DNA of 64,000 nucleotides, from NCBI RefSeq assembly GCF_002795425.1, contig NZ_PHHA01000003.1, positions 124,001-188,000 of the forward strand, read 5' to 3'. Position 1 is the first letter of the stretch. Every line of letters starts with the position of its first letter. Positions 41,636 through 51,031 of this stretch are shown piece by piece. Source of the stretch: Conservatibacter flavescens (GTDB lineage: Bacteria; Pseudomonadota; Gammaproteobacteria; Enterobacterales; Pasteurellaceae). A program made the translations under genes and the position numbers. Under the pieces are notes generated by a model that was not told the origin of the DNA, did no database searches, and saw only the letters and a list, made by a program, of their open reading frames with translations.

Positions 41636-42394
41636 CTACACTAAAATTAACTCTACTTCCATTTCATTAATAGCATCTTGAGCATATTCAATTAACTCTT
41701 TGTCACAAATAATATAATCAAATGTATTCAAGCCAAATAGTAAGAACGTCGCGACTTTGCCATATTTTGAAGAGTCGCTCACTAGGACATTTTTAGTTGA
41801 GGATTGAATAATGGCTTTCTTTACCGGAATTTTGTTTTCATTCGGCGTGGTTAACCCCTTTAAGTTCCAAGATGAAGTTGAAATAAAAGCAATATCAATA
41901 GAAAGGTTACGGAGAAACTGTGCTGCCAATTCTCCCACCGAAGAGCGGTTCGATTTATTCACGCTACCACCGATATGAATAAGTTCACTTTTTCCATATT
42001 TCATCAAAAAATCGGCAATGGCAAAATCATTGGTGATAATTAATAGATCACTTCTGTCGACTAATTGATGGGCAATTGCTAAAGTCGTCGTTCCTGCGTC
42101 AAGATAAATAGTGTGATTTGGAGGAATCATTTGGGCAGCATAAATGCCAATGGCTTCTTTTTGAGGTTGAAATAATTGGGATTTATCGTCGTGAGTGGGT
42201 TCAACGGATAAACGCTCTAAAAGCTGTACGCCTCCAGATACCGAGACAACCTTGCCATCGTCTTCGAGTTTTTGAATATCACGGCGAATCGTCATGTGAG
42301 AAACGTTGAGGAGATCGGTTAATTCGCTAATGCTGGCAATGCTTTTTTGTTGAATGAGATTAAGGATTTTTTTCTGTCTTTCAGCTGGGATCAT
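41636..42394 (-). CDS. ygbI: DeoR-family regulator of the threonate/erythronate operon (YgbI-like)
   Basis: 252 residues. It begins MIPAERQKKILNLIQQK with helix-turn-helix SISELTDLLNVSHMTIRRDI and VSVSGGVQLLERL. The sensor domain has YLDAGTTTLAIAHQL, GGSVNKSNRSSVGELAA and STSSWNLKGLTTP, which track E. coli YgbI. It is divergent from ltnD, as YgbI is from ygbJ. Effector unknown. Phased TAACAT repeats lie between the two starts. Confidence 0.88.
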   Translation of the reverse strand: MIPAERQKKILNLIQQKSIASISELTDLLNVSHMTIRRDIQKLEDDGKVVSVSGGVQLLERLSVEPTHDDKSQLFQPQKEAIGIYAAQMIPPNHTIYLDAGTTTLAIAHQLVDRSDLLIITNDFAIADFLMKYGKSELIHIGGSVNKSNRSSVGELAAQFLRNLSIDIAFISTSSWNLKGLTTPNENKIPVKKAIIQSSTKNVLVSDSSKYGKVATFLLFGLNTFDYIICDKELIEYAQDAINEMEVELILV

Positions 42395-42484
42395 TTTTCT
42401 ACTTCTTTTTATGTATGAACTTGGAAAGATTATACACTTTTCTTATAAATTCCGACAATCATGGTGATGAACATTCTAATTTTT

Positions 42485-42510
42485 TAACATTAAGTAACAT
42501 TTTATAACAA
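42485..42510. promoter_or_regulatory. Three phased hexamers, candidate YgbI operator
   Basis: TAACAT at 42485 and 42495 and TAACAA at 42505 are spaced exactly 10 bp, one helical turn each, in the ygbI-ltnD gap just upstream of a CRP-like site. Confidence 0.5.
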
Positions 42511-42523
42511 AAAATATCATTTT

Positions 42524-42539
42524 TGTGATCTAGATCGCA
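42524..42539 (+). promoter_or_regulatory. CRP-like site upstream of ltnD
   Basis: TGTGATCTAGATCGCA matches TGTGA-N6-TCACA with one change, about 70 bp upstream of the ltnD start. Confidence 0.65.
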
Positions 42540-42608
42540 GAATTTTTTATCAAAAAAAGTGATGATAGCATACAATTACATTCTTATTTTAATTTGGGAG
42601 AAATCATT

Positions 42609-43517
42609 ATGAGTAATCAATCTTATTCCGTTGCTGTTGTTGGCTTAGGTTCTATGGGGATGGGCGCTGCGCTGTCTTGTATTAATGCGGGTTTAGAGAC
42701 TTATGGAATTGACCTAAATCAGGCAGCGCTTGAGAAGTTAAAAGCTGCAGGTGCAAAAGCGGTTGCGACAAATGGCGATGAATTTGCAGAAAAATTAGAT
42801 GCGGTTGTTATTCTAGTGGTTAATGCTGCGCAAACCAATGCCGTGCTATTTGGTGAGAATGGTTTAGCGAATAAATTAAAACCGGGCACAGTGGTGATGG
42901 CTTCTTCTACTATGGCGGCTGATGATGCAAAAGCGATTTCACAAAAATTAACAGATTTAGGGCTGATTATGTTAGACGCGCCTGTTTCCGGCGGTGCGGC
43001 GAAAGCTGCGCAAGGTGAGATGACTGTGATGGCCTCCGGTTCTCAAGAAGCTTTCAGCAAATTACAGCCAGTATTAGATGCTGTAGCAGGTAAGGTATAT
43101 AACATTGGTGAAGAAATTGGTTTAGGTGCAACGGTGAAAATTATTCATCAATTATTAGCAGGTGTGCATATTGCTGCTGGAGCAGAAGCAATGGCATTGG
43201 CAGCAAAAGCGGGCATCCCATTAAATTTAATGTATGACGTTGTGACCAATGCAGCGGGTAATTCTTGGATGTTTGAAAATCGCATGAAACATGTAGTAGA
43301 TGGTGATTATACTCCACTTTCAATGGTTGATATTTTTGTCAAGGATTTAGGCTTGGTAAACGACACGGCAAAATCTCTTCGTTTCCCACTGCATTTGGCG
43401 AGTACCGCTTATTCTATGTTTACTGAAGCCAGCAATGCAGGTTACGGCAAGGAAGATGACAGTGCGGTTATTAAAATCTTCAGCGGTATCGAGTTACCAA
43501 AAAAAGGAGAAAATTAA
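42609..43517 (+). CDS. ltnD: L-threonate dehydrogenase
   Basis: 302 residues from the ATG at 42609 (GGGAG site). 3-hydroxyisobutyrate-dehydrogenase family; it oxidises L-threonate to 2-oxo-tetronate. The cofactor motif is VVGLGSMGMGAALSC, the substrate motif DAPVSGGAAKAAQGEMTVM, and the catalytic lysine is in TVKIIHQLLAG. First gene of the operon ltnD-otnK-otnC-otnI-denD-permease, an order I know from H. influenzae (HI1010-HI1015). Confidence 0.93.
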   Translation: MSNQSYSVAVVGLGSMGMGAALSCINAGLETYGIDLNQAALEKLKAAGAKAVATNGDEFAEKLDAVVILVVNAAQTNAVLFGENGLANKLKPGTVVMASSTMAADDAKAISQKLTDLGLIMLDAPVSGGAAKAAQGEMTVMASGSQEAFSKLQPVLDAVAGKVYNIGEEIGLGATVKIIHQLLAGVHIAAGAEAMALAAKAGIPLNLMYDVVTNAAGNSWMFENRMKHVVDGDYTPLSMVDIFVKDLGLVNDTAKSLRFPLHLASTAYSMFTEASNAGYGKEDDSAVIKIFSGIELPKKGEN

Positions 43518-43518
43518 G

Positions 43519-44760
43519 ATGTTAGGTGTAATTGCAGATGATTTTACCGGTGCGAGTGATATTGCGAGCTTTTTAACCGAAAATGGCTTGAAAACCGTAC
43601 AAATGAATGGTGTGCCTCGTCAGCCATTACTCGAAAAAGTCGAGGCAATTGTGATTAGCTTGAAATCTCGTTCTAATCCTGTGAATGAAGCCATCGAACA
43701 GTCTTTACAAGCCTTGCATTGGTTACAAGATAATGGCTGTGAGCAATTTTATTTTAAATATTGCTCTACTTTTGACAGTACAGAAAAAGGCAATATCGGG
43801 CCAGTGGCAGATGCTTTATTAGCGGAGTTAAAAGAGAATTTTACCGTAATCACACCAGCATTGCCGGTTAATGGGCGCACCATTTTTAACGGTTACCTCT
43901 TCGTGGGAAATGTATTGCTTAATGAAAGTGGTATGCAAAATCACCCGATTACCCCAATGAAAGATGCCAATTTAGTCCGTCTGATGGATGCACAGGCTCA
44001 AGGTAAAACAGGCTTAGTCACGAGTGCCGATGTGTTTAAAGGCGCGGAGAATGTGAAAGCGCGCTTTGCTGAGTTAAAAGAACAGGGATTTAGTTATGCC
44101 GTGGTGGATGCGGTAGATAATTCACAATTGGCGGTGCTTGCGGAAGCGGTAGCCGATCTTAAACTCGTAACCGGCGGATCTGGTTTAGGGGCATATATGG
44201 CCGCGCGTTTAAGTGGCGGCAAAAAAGGTGATAATGCTTTTGTCCCAAATAAAGGTAAAACGGTGGTGTTATCGGGATCTTGTTCGGTAATGACGAATAA
44301 ACAGGTGAATGCCTATAAAGAGGAGGCGTCCCATAAACATTTAGATGTTGAGCAAGCCCTAAATAATCCAAATTATGTAGAAGAGTTGTATCAATGGGTG
44401 AACGAACACTTAAATGAAGAATTAGCACCGATGGTGTATGCAACAGTCCCACCAGAAGACTTAAAAGCGATCCAACAAAAGTTTGGCGCGGAACGTGCAA
44501 GTTATACCATTGAGAATACGTTTGCTAAATTGGCGCAAAAATTACATGCAGCAGGTGTGGCGAATTTTATTACAGCGGGTGGAGAAACTTCCAGTATAGT
44601 TGTACAACAACTTGGTTTTGCAGGCTTTGAAATCGGTAAACAAATTGCACCGGGAGTACCTTGGTTAAAAGCATTAAGTGAGCCGACCTGTTTAGCATTA
44701 AAATCAGGTAATTTTGGTAAAGAAGATTTCTTTAAATTTGCGCAAGGAATGATGTTATGA
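43519..44760 (+). CDS. otnK: 3-oxo-tetronate kinase
   Basis: 413 residues from the ATG at 43519, 1 bp after the ltnD stop and behind AAAGGAGA; the frame is open upstream but inside ltnD. DUF1537 (OtnK/DtnK) family kinase that phosphorylates 3-oxo-tetronate at C4. Family blocks: MLGVIADDFTGASDIASFL, FKYCSTFDSTEKGNIGPVAD, TPALPVNGRTIFNGYLF and ITAGGETSSIVVQQL. Overlaps otnC by 4 bp (ATGA). Confidence 0.94.
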   Translation: MLGVIADDFTGASDIASFLTENGLKTVQMNGVPRQPLLEKVEAIVISLKSRSNPVNEAIEQSLQALHWLQDNGCEQFYFKYCSTFDSTEKGNIGPVADALLAELKENFTVITPALPVNGRTIFNGYLFVGNVLLNESGMQNHPITPMKDANLVRLMDAQAQGKTGLVTSADVFKGAENVKARFAELKEQGFSYAVVDAVDNSQLAVLAEAVADLKLVTGGSGLGAYMAARLSGGKKGDNAFVPNKGKTVVLSGSCSVMTNKQVNAYKEEASHKHLDVEQALNNPNYVEELYQWVNEHLNEELAPMVYATVPPEDLKAIQQKFGAERASYTIENTFAKLAQKLHAAGVANFITAGGETSSIVVQQLGFAGFEIGKQIAPGVPWLKALSEPTCLALKSGNFGKEDFFKFAQGMML

Positions 44761-45389
44761 CCGAATTAGAGCAAAAAATTCAAATGGTAAATCTCGCAAA
44801 ATCCTTATTTGAGCGAGGCTATACAGTTGGCGGCGCGGGTAATTTATCTGTGCGCCTTGATGAGAACCGTATTTTAGTGACCCCAACGGGGTCATCATTA
44901 GGACGTTTGACCGCAGAGCGTTTATCTGTATTGGATATGGAAGGGAATGTGTTAGAGGGAGATAAACCGTCTAAGGAATCTGTTTTCCATTTGGAAATGT
45001 ACCGTAAAGATCCAAAATGTAATGCGATTGTTCACTTACATTCTACTTATTTAACCGCGCTCTCTTGTTTAGAAGGGTTAGATGTTGAAAATGCGATGCG
45101 AGCATTTACGCCTTATTATGTGATGCGAATCGGTAAATTACAGGTGATCCCTTATTATCGTCCTGGCGATATTAATATTGCGAGAGAATTAGGCGAACGC
45201 GCCTTAACCGGAAAAGCGTTTTTATTGGCCAATCACGGTGTGGTCGTGAAAGGGTCAGATTTAATAGACGCAGTGGACAACACGGAAGAGCTAGAAGAAA
45301 CCGCAAAATTGCAGTTTATTTTGCAAGGTCACAAAATCCGCTATTTAACTGAGGCGGAAGTGAAAGATTTGGAAAATAGAGGAAAATAA
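44757..45389 (+). CDS. otnC: 3-oxo-tetronate 4-phosphate decarboxylase
   Basis: 210 residues, class II aldolase/adducin fold. It decarboxylates 3-oxo-tetronate-4-phosphate to dihydroxyacetone phosphate. Zinc ligands are in [14 protein letters not shown] and the later [20 protein letters not shown] and [10 protein letters not shown] bind the phosphate. The start overlaps otnK, the end is 2 bp from otnI. Confidence 0.93.
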   Translation: MTELEQKIQMVNLAKSLFERGYTVGGAGNLSVRLDENRILVTPTGSSLGRLTAERLSVLDMEGNVLEGDKPSKESVFHLEMYRKDPKCNAIVHLHSTYLTALSCLEGLDVENAMRAFTPYYVMRIGKLQVIPYYRPGDINIARELGERALTGKAFLLANHGVVVKGSDLIDAVDNTEELEETAKLQFILQGHKIRYLTEAEVKDLENRGK

Positions 45390-45391
45390 TT

Positions 45392-46174
45392 ATGCCTAAA
45401 TTTGCTGCAAATTTAACCATGATGTTTAATGAAGTACCGTTTCTTGAGCGTTTTGAGGCGGCAAGCAAAGCAGGTTTTAAATATGTGGAATATCTTTGGC
45501 CTTATGATTATTCCGCAGAAGAACTGAAAGCGTTGTTACAACAAAATGGCTTAAAACAAGTGCTATTTAATACCTCAGCAGGTGATGTTCAAGGGGGAGA
45601 ATGGGGGATTGCTGCGATTCCGGGACGAGAAGCTGATGCCCGTCAACATATTGATACGGCATTAGAATATGCTCTTGTGCTTGGTTGCCCGAATGTGCAT
45701 GTAATGGCGGCAGTGGTACCAGATGGGGCAGATCGTGAAGCCTATAAACGTACTTTTATTGAAAATGTGCGCTATGCTGCGGATAAATTTAAACCGCATG
45801 GCATTAAGGTTTTACTTGAAGCGCTTAGCCCAGAAGTCAAACCAAATTATTTCCTCAAAAGCCAACTCGATACCTTAGACATTGTGGAAGCGGTGGAACG
45901 CGATAACGTGTTTGTGCAGTTAGACTATTTTCATGCTCAAAACGTCGATGGCAATTTAGCCCGTTTAACCGATAAACTCAACGGTAAATTTGCCCATATT
46001 CAAATTGCCTCTGTGCCGGAACGTCATGAGCCGGATGAAGGGGAAATCAACTATCAATATATTTTTGATAAGTTAGATGAGATGGGTTACGACGGTTATG
46101 TCGGTTGCGAATATAAACCGCGAGCTAACACCGAAGAAGGTTTGGGTTGGTTTAAACCTTACCAAAATCAGTAA
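45392..46174 (+). CDS. otnI: 2-oxo-tetronate isomerase
   Basis: 260 residues, hydroxypyruvate-isomerase-like TIM barrel (YgbM). It converts 2-oxo-tetronate to 3-oxo-tetronate for OtnK. Ligand-bearing blocks: [49 protein letters not shown] and GCEYKPRA. Start [20 protein letters not shown] is typical. Paralogue at 3647. Confidence 0.93.
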   Translation: MPKFAANLTMMFNEVPFLERFEAASKAGFKYVEYLWPYDYSAEELKALLQQNGLKQVLFNTSAGDVQGGEWGIAAIPGREADARQHIDTALEYALVLGCPNVHVMAAVVPDGADREAYKRTFIENVRYAADKFKPHGIKVLLEALSPEVKPNYFLKSQLDTLDIVEAVERDNVFVQLDYFHAQNVDGNLARLTDKLNGKFAHIQIASVPERHEPDEGEINYQYIFDKLDEMGYDGYVGCEYKPRANTEEGLGWFKPYQNQ

Positions 46175-46284
46175 TTAATTCTTAAAAAAATTGCCCGTTT
46201 TATGCTCAATTTGACTTGGGCAGGGCATTTTCTTTATTTCAAGCAGCGAGTTGTTTAATTAATAAACAGAAAGAGGTGCATATT

Positions 46285-47229
46285 ATGCAAATTATTATCA
46301 CGGGCGGACAAGGTTTTTTGGGCCAACGCCTTGCGAAAAAATTGCTGAATGAGCGGAGAGATCTCGAAGAATTGGTGTTAATTGATGTAATAAAACCGAT
46401 AGCGCCGAATAATGATCCGCGTGTACGTTGTATTGAAATGGATTTGCGCGACTCTACAGGCTTACAAGCATTAATTACGGAAAAAACCACCGCACTTTAT
46501 CACCTTGCAGCCATTGTAAGCAGCCATGCGGAGCAAGATCCTGATTTAGGTTATGAAATCAATTTTCTTGCTACTCGTAATTTACTTGAGGCTTGTCGCC
46601 AAAATAATCCGAAAGTGCGGTTCATTTTTTCCAGTTCTTTGGCTGTATTCGGTGGTGAACTACCTGAGATTATTCAAGATAGTACTGCGGTCACGCCACA
46701 ATCCACTTATGGTACGCAAAAAGCCATGTGTGAATTATTAATTAATGATTACACCCGTAAAGGCTTTGTTGATGGTCTTGCCTTGCGTTTACCGACGATT
46801 TGTATTCGTCCGGGCAAACCAAACAAAGCGGCTTCCTCTTTCGTGAGCAGCATTATGCGCGAACCGTTACACGGAGAAAGCGCGATTTGTCCGGTGGCTC
46901 AAGATCTTAATTTATGGCTTTCTAGCCCAGATACAGTGATTAATAACTTTGTTCACGCCTTAACGCTGCCATCGCTGAATCCTAGAGATTGGCATGTTAT
47001 TAACCTACCGGGCTTTACCATTAGTGTAAAACAAATGCTCGCTGATCTCGCACAAGTAAAAGGAGAAGCGATTTTAAAGCATATCCAATTTAATTTTGAT
47101 GAAAGTATTAACAATATTGTGGCAAGTTGGCCTGCAACGATTAATTGTAAAACAGCGTTAGATGTCGGTTTTACGGCTGATAAAAACTTTGTTGATGTTA
47201 TTCAACAATTTATTCAATGTGATATGTAA
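46285..47229 (+). CDS. denD: D-erythronate dehydrogenase
   Basis: 314 residues from the ATG at 46285 (AAGAGG site); an upstream extension is not conserved-looking. Extended short-chain dehydrogenase that oxidises D-erythronate to 2-oxo-tetronate, so both D-erythronate and L-threonate feed OtnI. The cofactor loop is ITGGQGFLGQRLAKKLL; the catalytic Ser and Tyr-x3-Lys are in FSSSLAVFGGELP and TYGTQKAMCELL. Confidence 0.92.
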   Translation: MQIIITGGQGFLGQRLAKKLLNERRDLEELVLIDVIKPIAPNNDPRVRCIEMDLRDSTGLQALITEKTTALYHLAAIVSSHAEQDPDLGYEINFLATRNLLEACRQNNPKVRFIFSSSLAVFGGELPEIIQDSTAVTPQSTYGTQKAMCELLINDYTRKGFVDGLALRLPTICIRPGKPNKAASSFVSSIMREPLHGESAICPVAQDLNLWLSSPDTVINNFVHALTLPSLNPRDWHVINLPGFTISVKQMLADLAQVKGEAILKHIQFNFDESINNIVASWPATINCKTALDVGFTADKNFVDVIQQFIQCDM

Positions 47230-47240
47230 CAGGAGCTGTT

Positions 47241-48707
47241 ATGTTTGGATTACCAATCCCAATTATAGGGTTATTAATCGCTGTTTTCGTTTTAGTGTTT
47301 TTAGTATTAAGAACGCGTGTTCATGCCTTTATCGCGATGTTAATCGCTTCTGCGATAGCGGGTTTAGTGGGTGGAATGAGTGTTAACGACACATTGGGCG
47401 CTATTACCAAAGGCTTTGGCGGTACATTAGGTGGTATCGGTATCGTCATTGGCTTAGGGGTTATGATGGGTAGCGTGCTGGAGGTATCCGGCGCTGCGGA
47501 AAAAATGGCCTATAGCTTTATCAAATTTTTAGGCAAGAAAAAAGAAGAGTGGGCATTGGCGATTACCGGTTATATCGTCAGTATTCCGATTTTTGTGGAT
47601 TCTGCCTTTGTGATTTTATATCCGGTCGCAAAAGCCTTAGCCAAAAACGGAAAACGTTCGCTATTAACGTTAGGAGTTGCGCTTGCCGGTGGCTTGGTAG
47701 TCACACACCATACTGTACCGCCGACACCGGGCCCGCTTGGCGTTGCAGGATTGTTTGATGTGGATTTAGGGGCGATGTTACTTGTCGGTATGGCACTGGC
47801 TGTGTTACCGGTTGTGGGCATTGTGTTATATGCCAAATGGTTAGATAAAAAATACCCGACCTTTAATCAAGAAGTATTCACTCAGGAAGAATTAAAACAA
47901 AAATACGATGACTATATTGAAAGCCGTGAGAAAAAAGATTTACCGAGCTTAACTTTGTCACTCACGCCAATTGTATTGCCGATTGTACTTATTTTTATTA
48001 AAGCGATTTTGGATTTAATGTGGAAAGGCACACCACAGGCAGAAAGCGGTATTTATCAATTCTTTGCTTTTGTGGGTCACCCGATGATTGCCCTTGCCAT
48101 CAGTGTATTAGTCGCCGTGTATACCTTATTGCCAAAAGTTGATAAAAATACGACCGCACTTCATCTAGAAGAAGGGGTAAAAAGCGCAGGGATTATCTTG
48201 CTTGTTACCGGTGCTGGTGGTGCATTGGGTGCGGTATTACGTGAAAGTGGTGCAGGCGCACAACTGGCTGAACAAGTGGCAAATTTACCGATTTCACCGA
48301 TTTTAATTCCATTTATTGTATCCACCCTTGTTCGTTTTATTCAAGGTTCGGGTACGGTTGCCATGATTACGGCGGCTTCAATTTCAGCGCCGATTTTGGC
48401 TCAAATTCCGGGCGTGAATATGTTACTTGCGGCACAAGCGGCCACAATGGGTTCATTATTCTTCGGTTACTTCAATGATAGCTTATTCTGGGTTGTTAAC
48501 CGGATGATGGGCATTAATGATGTGAAAAAACAAATGATCGTTTGGTCGATTCCTACCACGATTGCTTGGGCAATTGGCGGAAGTTTAGTGATTTTAGCGA
48601 ATTTGGTTTGGGGAAATGATGGCTCTTTATTGGATCTGATTTTCCCATTGGGCGTATTGGCGGCAATTATGTTGTATGTCAATGGGCAAAATAAAAAGTT
48701 GCAATAG
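47241..48707 (+). CDS. GntP-family permease, probably for L-threonate/D-erythronate
   Basis: 488 residues, polytopic. GntP features: KGFGGTLGGIGIVIGLGVMM (start of block), IVSIPIFVDSAFVILYPVA, VTHHTVPPTPGPLGVAG and FFGYFNDSLFWVVNRMMG. It follows denD by 11 bp with a GGAG site, in the place of the transporter of the H. influenzae erythronate operon, hence the substrate guess. An uptake word lies inside at about 48152. Confidence 0.85.
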   Translation: MFGLPIPIIGLLIAVFVLVFLVLRTRVHAFIAMLIASAIAGLVGGMSVNDTLGAITKGFGGTLGGIGIVIGLGVMMGSVLEVSGAAEKMAYSFIKFLGKKKEEWALAITGYIVSIPIFVDSAFVILYPVAKALAKNGKRSLLTLGVALAGGLVVTHHTVPPTPGPLGVAGLFDVDLGAMLLVGMALAVLPVVGIVLYAKWLDKKYPTFNQEVFTQEELKQKYDDYIESREKKDLPSLTLSLTPIVLPIVLIFIKAILDLMWKGTPQAESGIYQFFAFVGHPMIALAISVLVAVYTLLPKVDKNTTALHLEEGVKSAGIILLVTGAGGALGAVLRESGAGAQLAEQVANLPISPILIPFIVSTLVRFIQGSGTVAMITAASISAPILAQIPGVNMLLAAQAATMGSLFFGYFNDSLFWVVNRMMGINDVKKQMIVWSIPTTIAWAIGGSLVILANLVWGNDGSLLDLIFPLGVLAAIMLYVNGQNKKLQ

Positions 48708-48722
48708 CACAGTTATTTAGGA

Positions 48723-48788
48723 AAAGTGCGGTTAAAAAAACAGAATTTTTGCCAGCCGTTTAAAAATTCACTAGATTTAACCGCACTT
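48723..48788 (+). terminator. Wide uptake-sequence dyad after the first permease gene
   Basis: AAAGTGCGGTTAAA and TTTAACCGCACTT are complementary but about 40 bases apart. A second permease gene follows, so termination may be incomplete. Confidence 0.5.
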
Positions 48789-48849
48789 CTTAAATGTTAT
48801 GCATTTTTTCTATTAGAGAAAATGGGTTTTATGTTTAAAGAGGTCTTTT

Positions 48850-50202
48850 ATGTCAAATGAAATGTTGATATTGATTGGTATTGCAAGTGTATTTGCATTA
48901 CTGTTTATTATGATTAAAGGGAAAGTTCACCCATTTCTCGCATTAGGTTTAGTGAGTATTGCGGTTGCGTTAAGCGCTGGCATTCCAATGAGTAAAGTTA
49001 TCCCGACTTTGATTTCCGGTATGGGAGGCACATTAGGTGGTGTTGCTTTAATCGTTGGTCTTGGGGCGATGCTAGGCAAAATCATTGAAAAATCTAATGG
49101 TGCTGATGTGCTTGCCAGTTGGCTACTGGAGAAATTCGGTGAAAAACGCGCACCTTTTGCTTTAGGGATTACTGGCTTTATTTTTGGGATCCCTGTATTC
49201 GTAGATGTTGGGTTTATTGTATTGATTCCGATCATTTTTAGTGTCGCGCGACGTTTGGGCGGCAACATGTTGGTGTATACCTTACCAATTGGTTTAGCAA
49301 TGTTAGCCGTACATGTTTTTCTACCGCCTCATCCAGGTATTGTGGCAGGGGCGCAAACCTTACAAGCGGATATTGGTTTAGTTCTGGCATTTGGCTTCTT
49401 AGCCGCGTTACCCGCACATTTAATTGGTCAGATGTTTATTCCATTTTTTACCAAAAATAACCATGTGAAAGTATCCACCTCAACGGATTTGATTCAACAT
49501 CAAAAACAGCTATCCCATCAAACAGATGGTTTACCAAAGTTTGGTACAGTATTGGCAATGATTGTTACGCCATTAATCCTAATTATGTTAGGGACAGTGA
49601 CAGCCACAGTACTGCCGAAAGATAACGGAATTCGTGAGATTTTTAGTATGGTAGGAAGCTCTCCGTTTGCGTTAATGTTCTCTGTTTTCTTATCTTCTTA
49701 TGTACTGGGGATTCGTCGCGGTTGGAAAGCAGATAAAGTAGAAGAGGTTCTGAATTCCGCTCTTGCACCAATCGCAGGGATTATCCTCATTACAGGTGCT
49801 GGCGGTATGTTTGGAAAAGTGTTAGATGCGAGTGGTGTTGGGAAAGCCCTTGCAGATGTGTTGTCTAGCACGGGATTACCTTTGTTAGCATTAGCTTTTA
49901 TTTTATCTGCCTTATTAAGAGCTGCGCAGGGTTCTGCAACCGTTGCGACAATTACCACCGCAACCATCATTATGCCAGCCATTGCAGTTGAACAATATAC
50001 CGGTGTTCAGGTTGCATTATTAACGGTGGCAATTGGTGCGGGTTCAATGACCCTTTCTCATGTCAATGATTCATTATTCTGGGTGTGGACAAAATTCTTT
50101 AATATTTCAGTATCAGAAGGATTAAGGACTTGGACACCGCTCACCACTATCTATGGCACGATAGGTTTCTTAGTGACCGCATTAATTTGGAGTGTTATTT
50201 AG
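48850..50202 (+). CDS. Second GntP-family permease of the cluster
   Basis: 450 residues, similar in length and blocks to the permease at 36616: SGMGGTLGGVALIVGLGAML (family block), FIFGIPVFVDVGFIVLIPI, FLPPHPGIVAGAQTLQADIG and SHVNDSLFWVWTKFFNISV. The ribosome site is AAAGAGG. Substrate unknown; its position before a cyclase-family enzyme and an aquaglyceroporin suggests a related sugar acid or its lactone. Confidence 0.85.
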   Translation: MSNEMLILIGIASVFALLFIMIKGKVHPFLALGLVSIAVALSAGIPMSKVIPTLISGMGGTLGGVALIVGLGAMLGKIIEKSNGADVLASWLLEKFGEKRAPFALGITGFIFGIPVFVDVGFIVLIPIIFSVARRLGGNMLVYTLPIGLAMLAVHVFLPPHPGIVAGAQTLQADIGLVLAFGFLAALPAHLIGQMFIPFFTKNNHVKVSTSTDLIQHQKQLSHQTDGLPKFGTVLAMIVTPLILIMLGTVTATVLPKDNGIREIFSMVGSSPFALMFSVFLSSYVLGIRRGWKADKVEEVLNSALAPIAGIILITGAGGMFGKVLDASGVGKALADVLSSTGLPLLALAFILSALLRAAQGSATVATITTATIIMPAIAVEQYTGVQVALLTVAIGAGSMTLSHVNDSLFWVWTKFFNISVSEGLRTWTPLTTIYGTIGFLVTALIWSVI

Positions 50203-50216
50203 ACTGAAATCAATAT

Positions 50217-50241
50217 TAAGGGAAAGCAATACTTTCCCTTA
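50217..50241 (+). terminator. Perfect hairpin after the second permease gene
   Basis: TAAGGGAAAG-CAATA-CTTTCCCTTA is a 10-bp stem with a 5-base loop. No T run follows, so it may protect the mRNA or attenuate rather than stop transcription. Confidence 0.5.
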
Positions 50242-50288
50242 TGAAAGTATGGTTGATCATTAATTTCAGCAAAGCAAGGAGGAACATT

Positions 50289-50975
50289 ATGTTTACTTTT
50301 TTATCTCACCCTATAGATCCGAAAGATGTGGCATGGCCGGGCGAACCGGTTGCTAAAGTGACTCGTTGTACTGATGTCACAGAAGATTGTCCGTTTAGTA
50401 GTTTTATTACTGAATTGCCGAATCATTGCGGTACGCATATGGATGCACCACGTCATTTTGTGAAAGACGGCTTGAGCATTAATGAATTAGGTATGGAATA
50501 TTTCTGTCATCAGAAAGTGGCGTTATTAGAAATTCCAAAAGGGGAAGCAGAAGGTATTACCAAAGAAGATTTAGAGCCTTATGCGGATATTTTGTCTCAA
50601 GTTTCTTTTGCGTTTTTCCGCACGGGGTTTGAGAAATATCGTACAGAAAACCCGTCGTTATATCAAAACGAAGGTCCTTATATTGCAACCAGTGCAGGGA
50701 CTTATTTGTCGGATAACTTCCCAAATTTAAAAGGGGTTGGCATTGATTTCTTAGCATTAGGTTCGCCTTCTAAACGTGTACCGGATGCGGAGAATCCTAA
50801 AAATTGCCATCAATATATTTTAGGTTATCACACAGGGCGATTCACGACAGTAATTGAAGATATGCATTTAAGCGAGTTGCCGAAAGGGGCGAAAATCAAG
50901 CAGTTCTTTAATGCGCCGTGGCGGATTGCTGGTTTGGATTCCAGCCAAGTGACCTGCATTGCAGAGGTTGAGTAA
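50289..50975 (+). CDS. Cyclase-family (kynurenine-formamidase-like) hydrolase
   Basis: 228 residues from the ATG at 50289, behind AAGGAGGA. The cyclase-family metal motif is intact: NHCGTHMDAPRHFV (HxGTHxDxPxH). Further family text includes AFFRTGFEKY, GVGIDFLALGSPSKRV and the C-terminal APWRIAGLDSSQVTCIAEVE. These enzymes hydrolyse amides or lactone-like rings. In this cluster a lactonase or amide hydrolase acting on a sugar-acid derivative is possible, but the substrate is not known. Confidence 0.75.
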   Translation: MFTFLSHPIDPKDVAWPGEPVAKVTRCTDVTEDCPFSSFITELPNHCGTHMDAPRHFVKDGLSINELGMEYFCHQKVALLEIPKGEAEGITKEDLEPYADILSQVSFAFFRTGFEKYRTENPSLYQNEGPYIATSAGTYLSDNFPNLKGVGIDFLALGSPSKRVPDAENPKNCHQYILGYHTGRFTTVIEDMHLSELPKGAKIKQFFNAPWRIAGLDSSQVTCIAEVE

Positions 50976-50981
50976 TAAATA

Positions 50982-51016
50982 GGGTTAGCAATGTAAGTTG
51001 CTAACCTTTATTTTTT
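50982..51016 (+). terminator. Intrinsic terminator after the cyclase gene
   Basis: GGTTAGCAA and TTGCTAACC form a 9-bp stem with a 6-base loop, followed by TTTATTTTTT. Confidence 0.8.
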
Positions 51017-51031
51017 AAGGAGAGGCTTGCG

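Noticed and set aside
46216-46284. Longer denD start
   Set aside because: The extension does not resemble dehydrogenases, and the Rossmann fold begins right at MQIIITGG with a good ribosome site at 46285.
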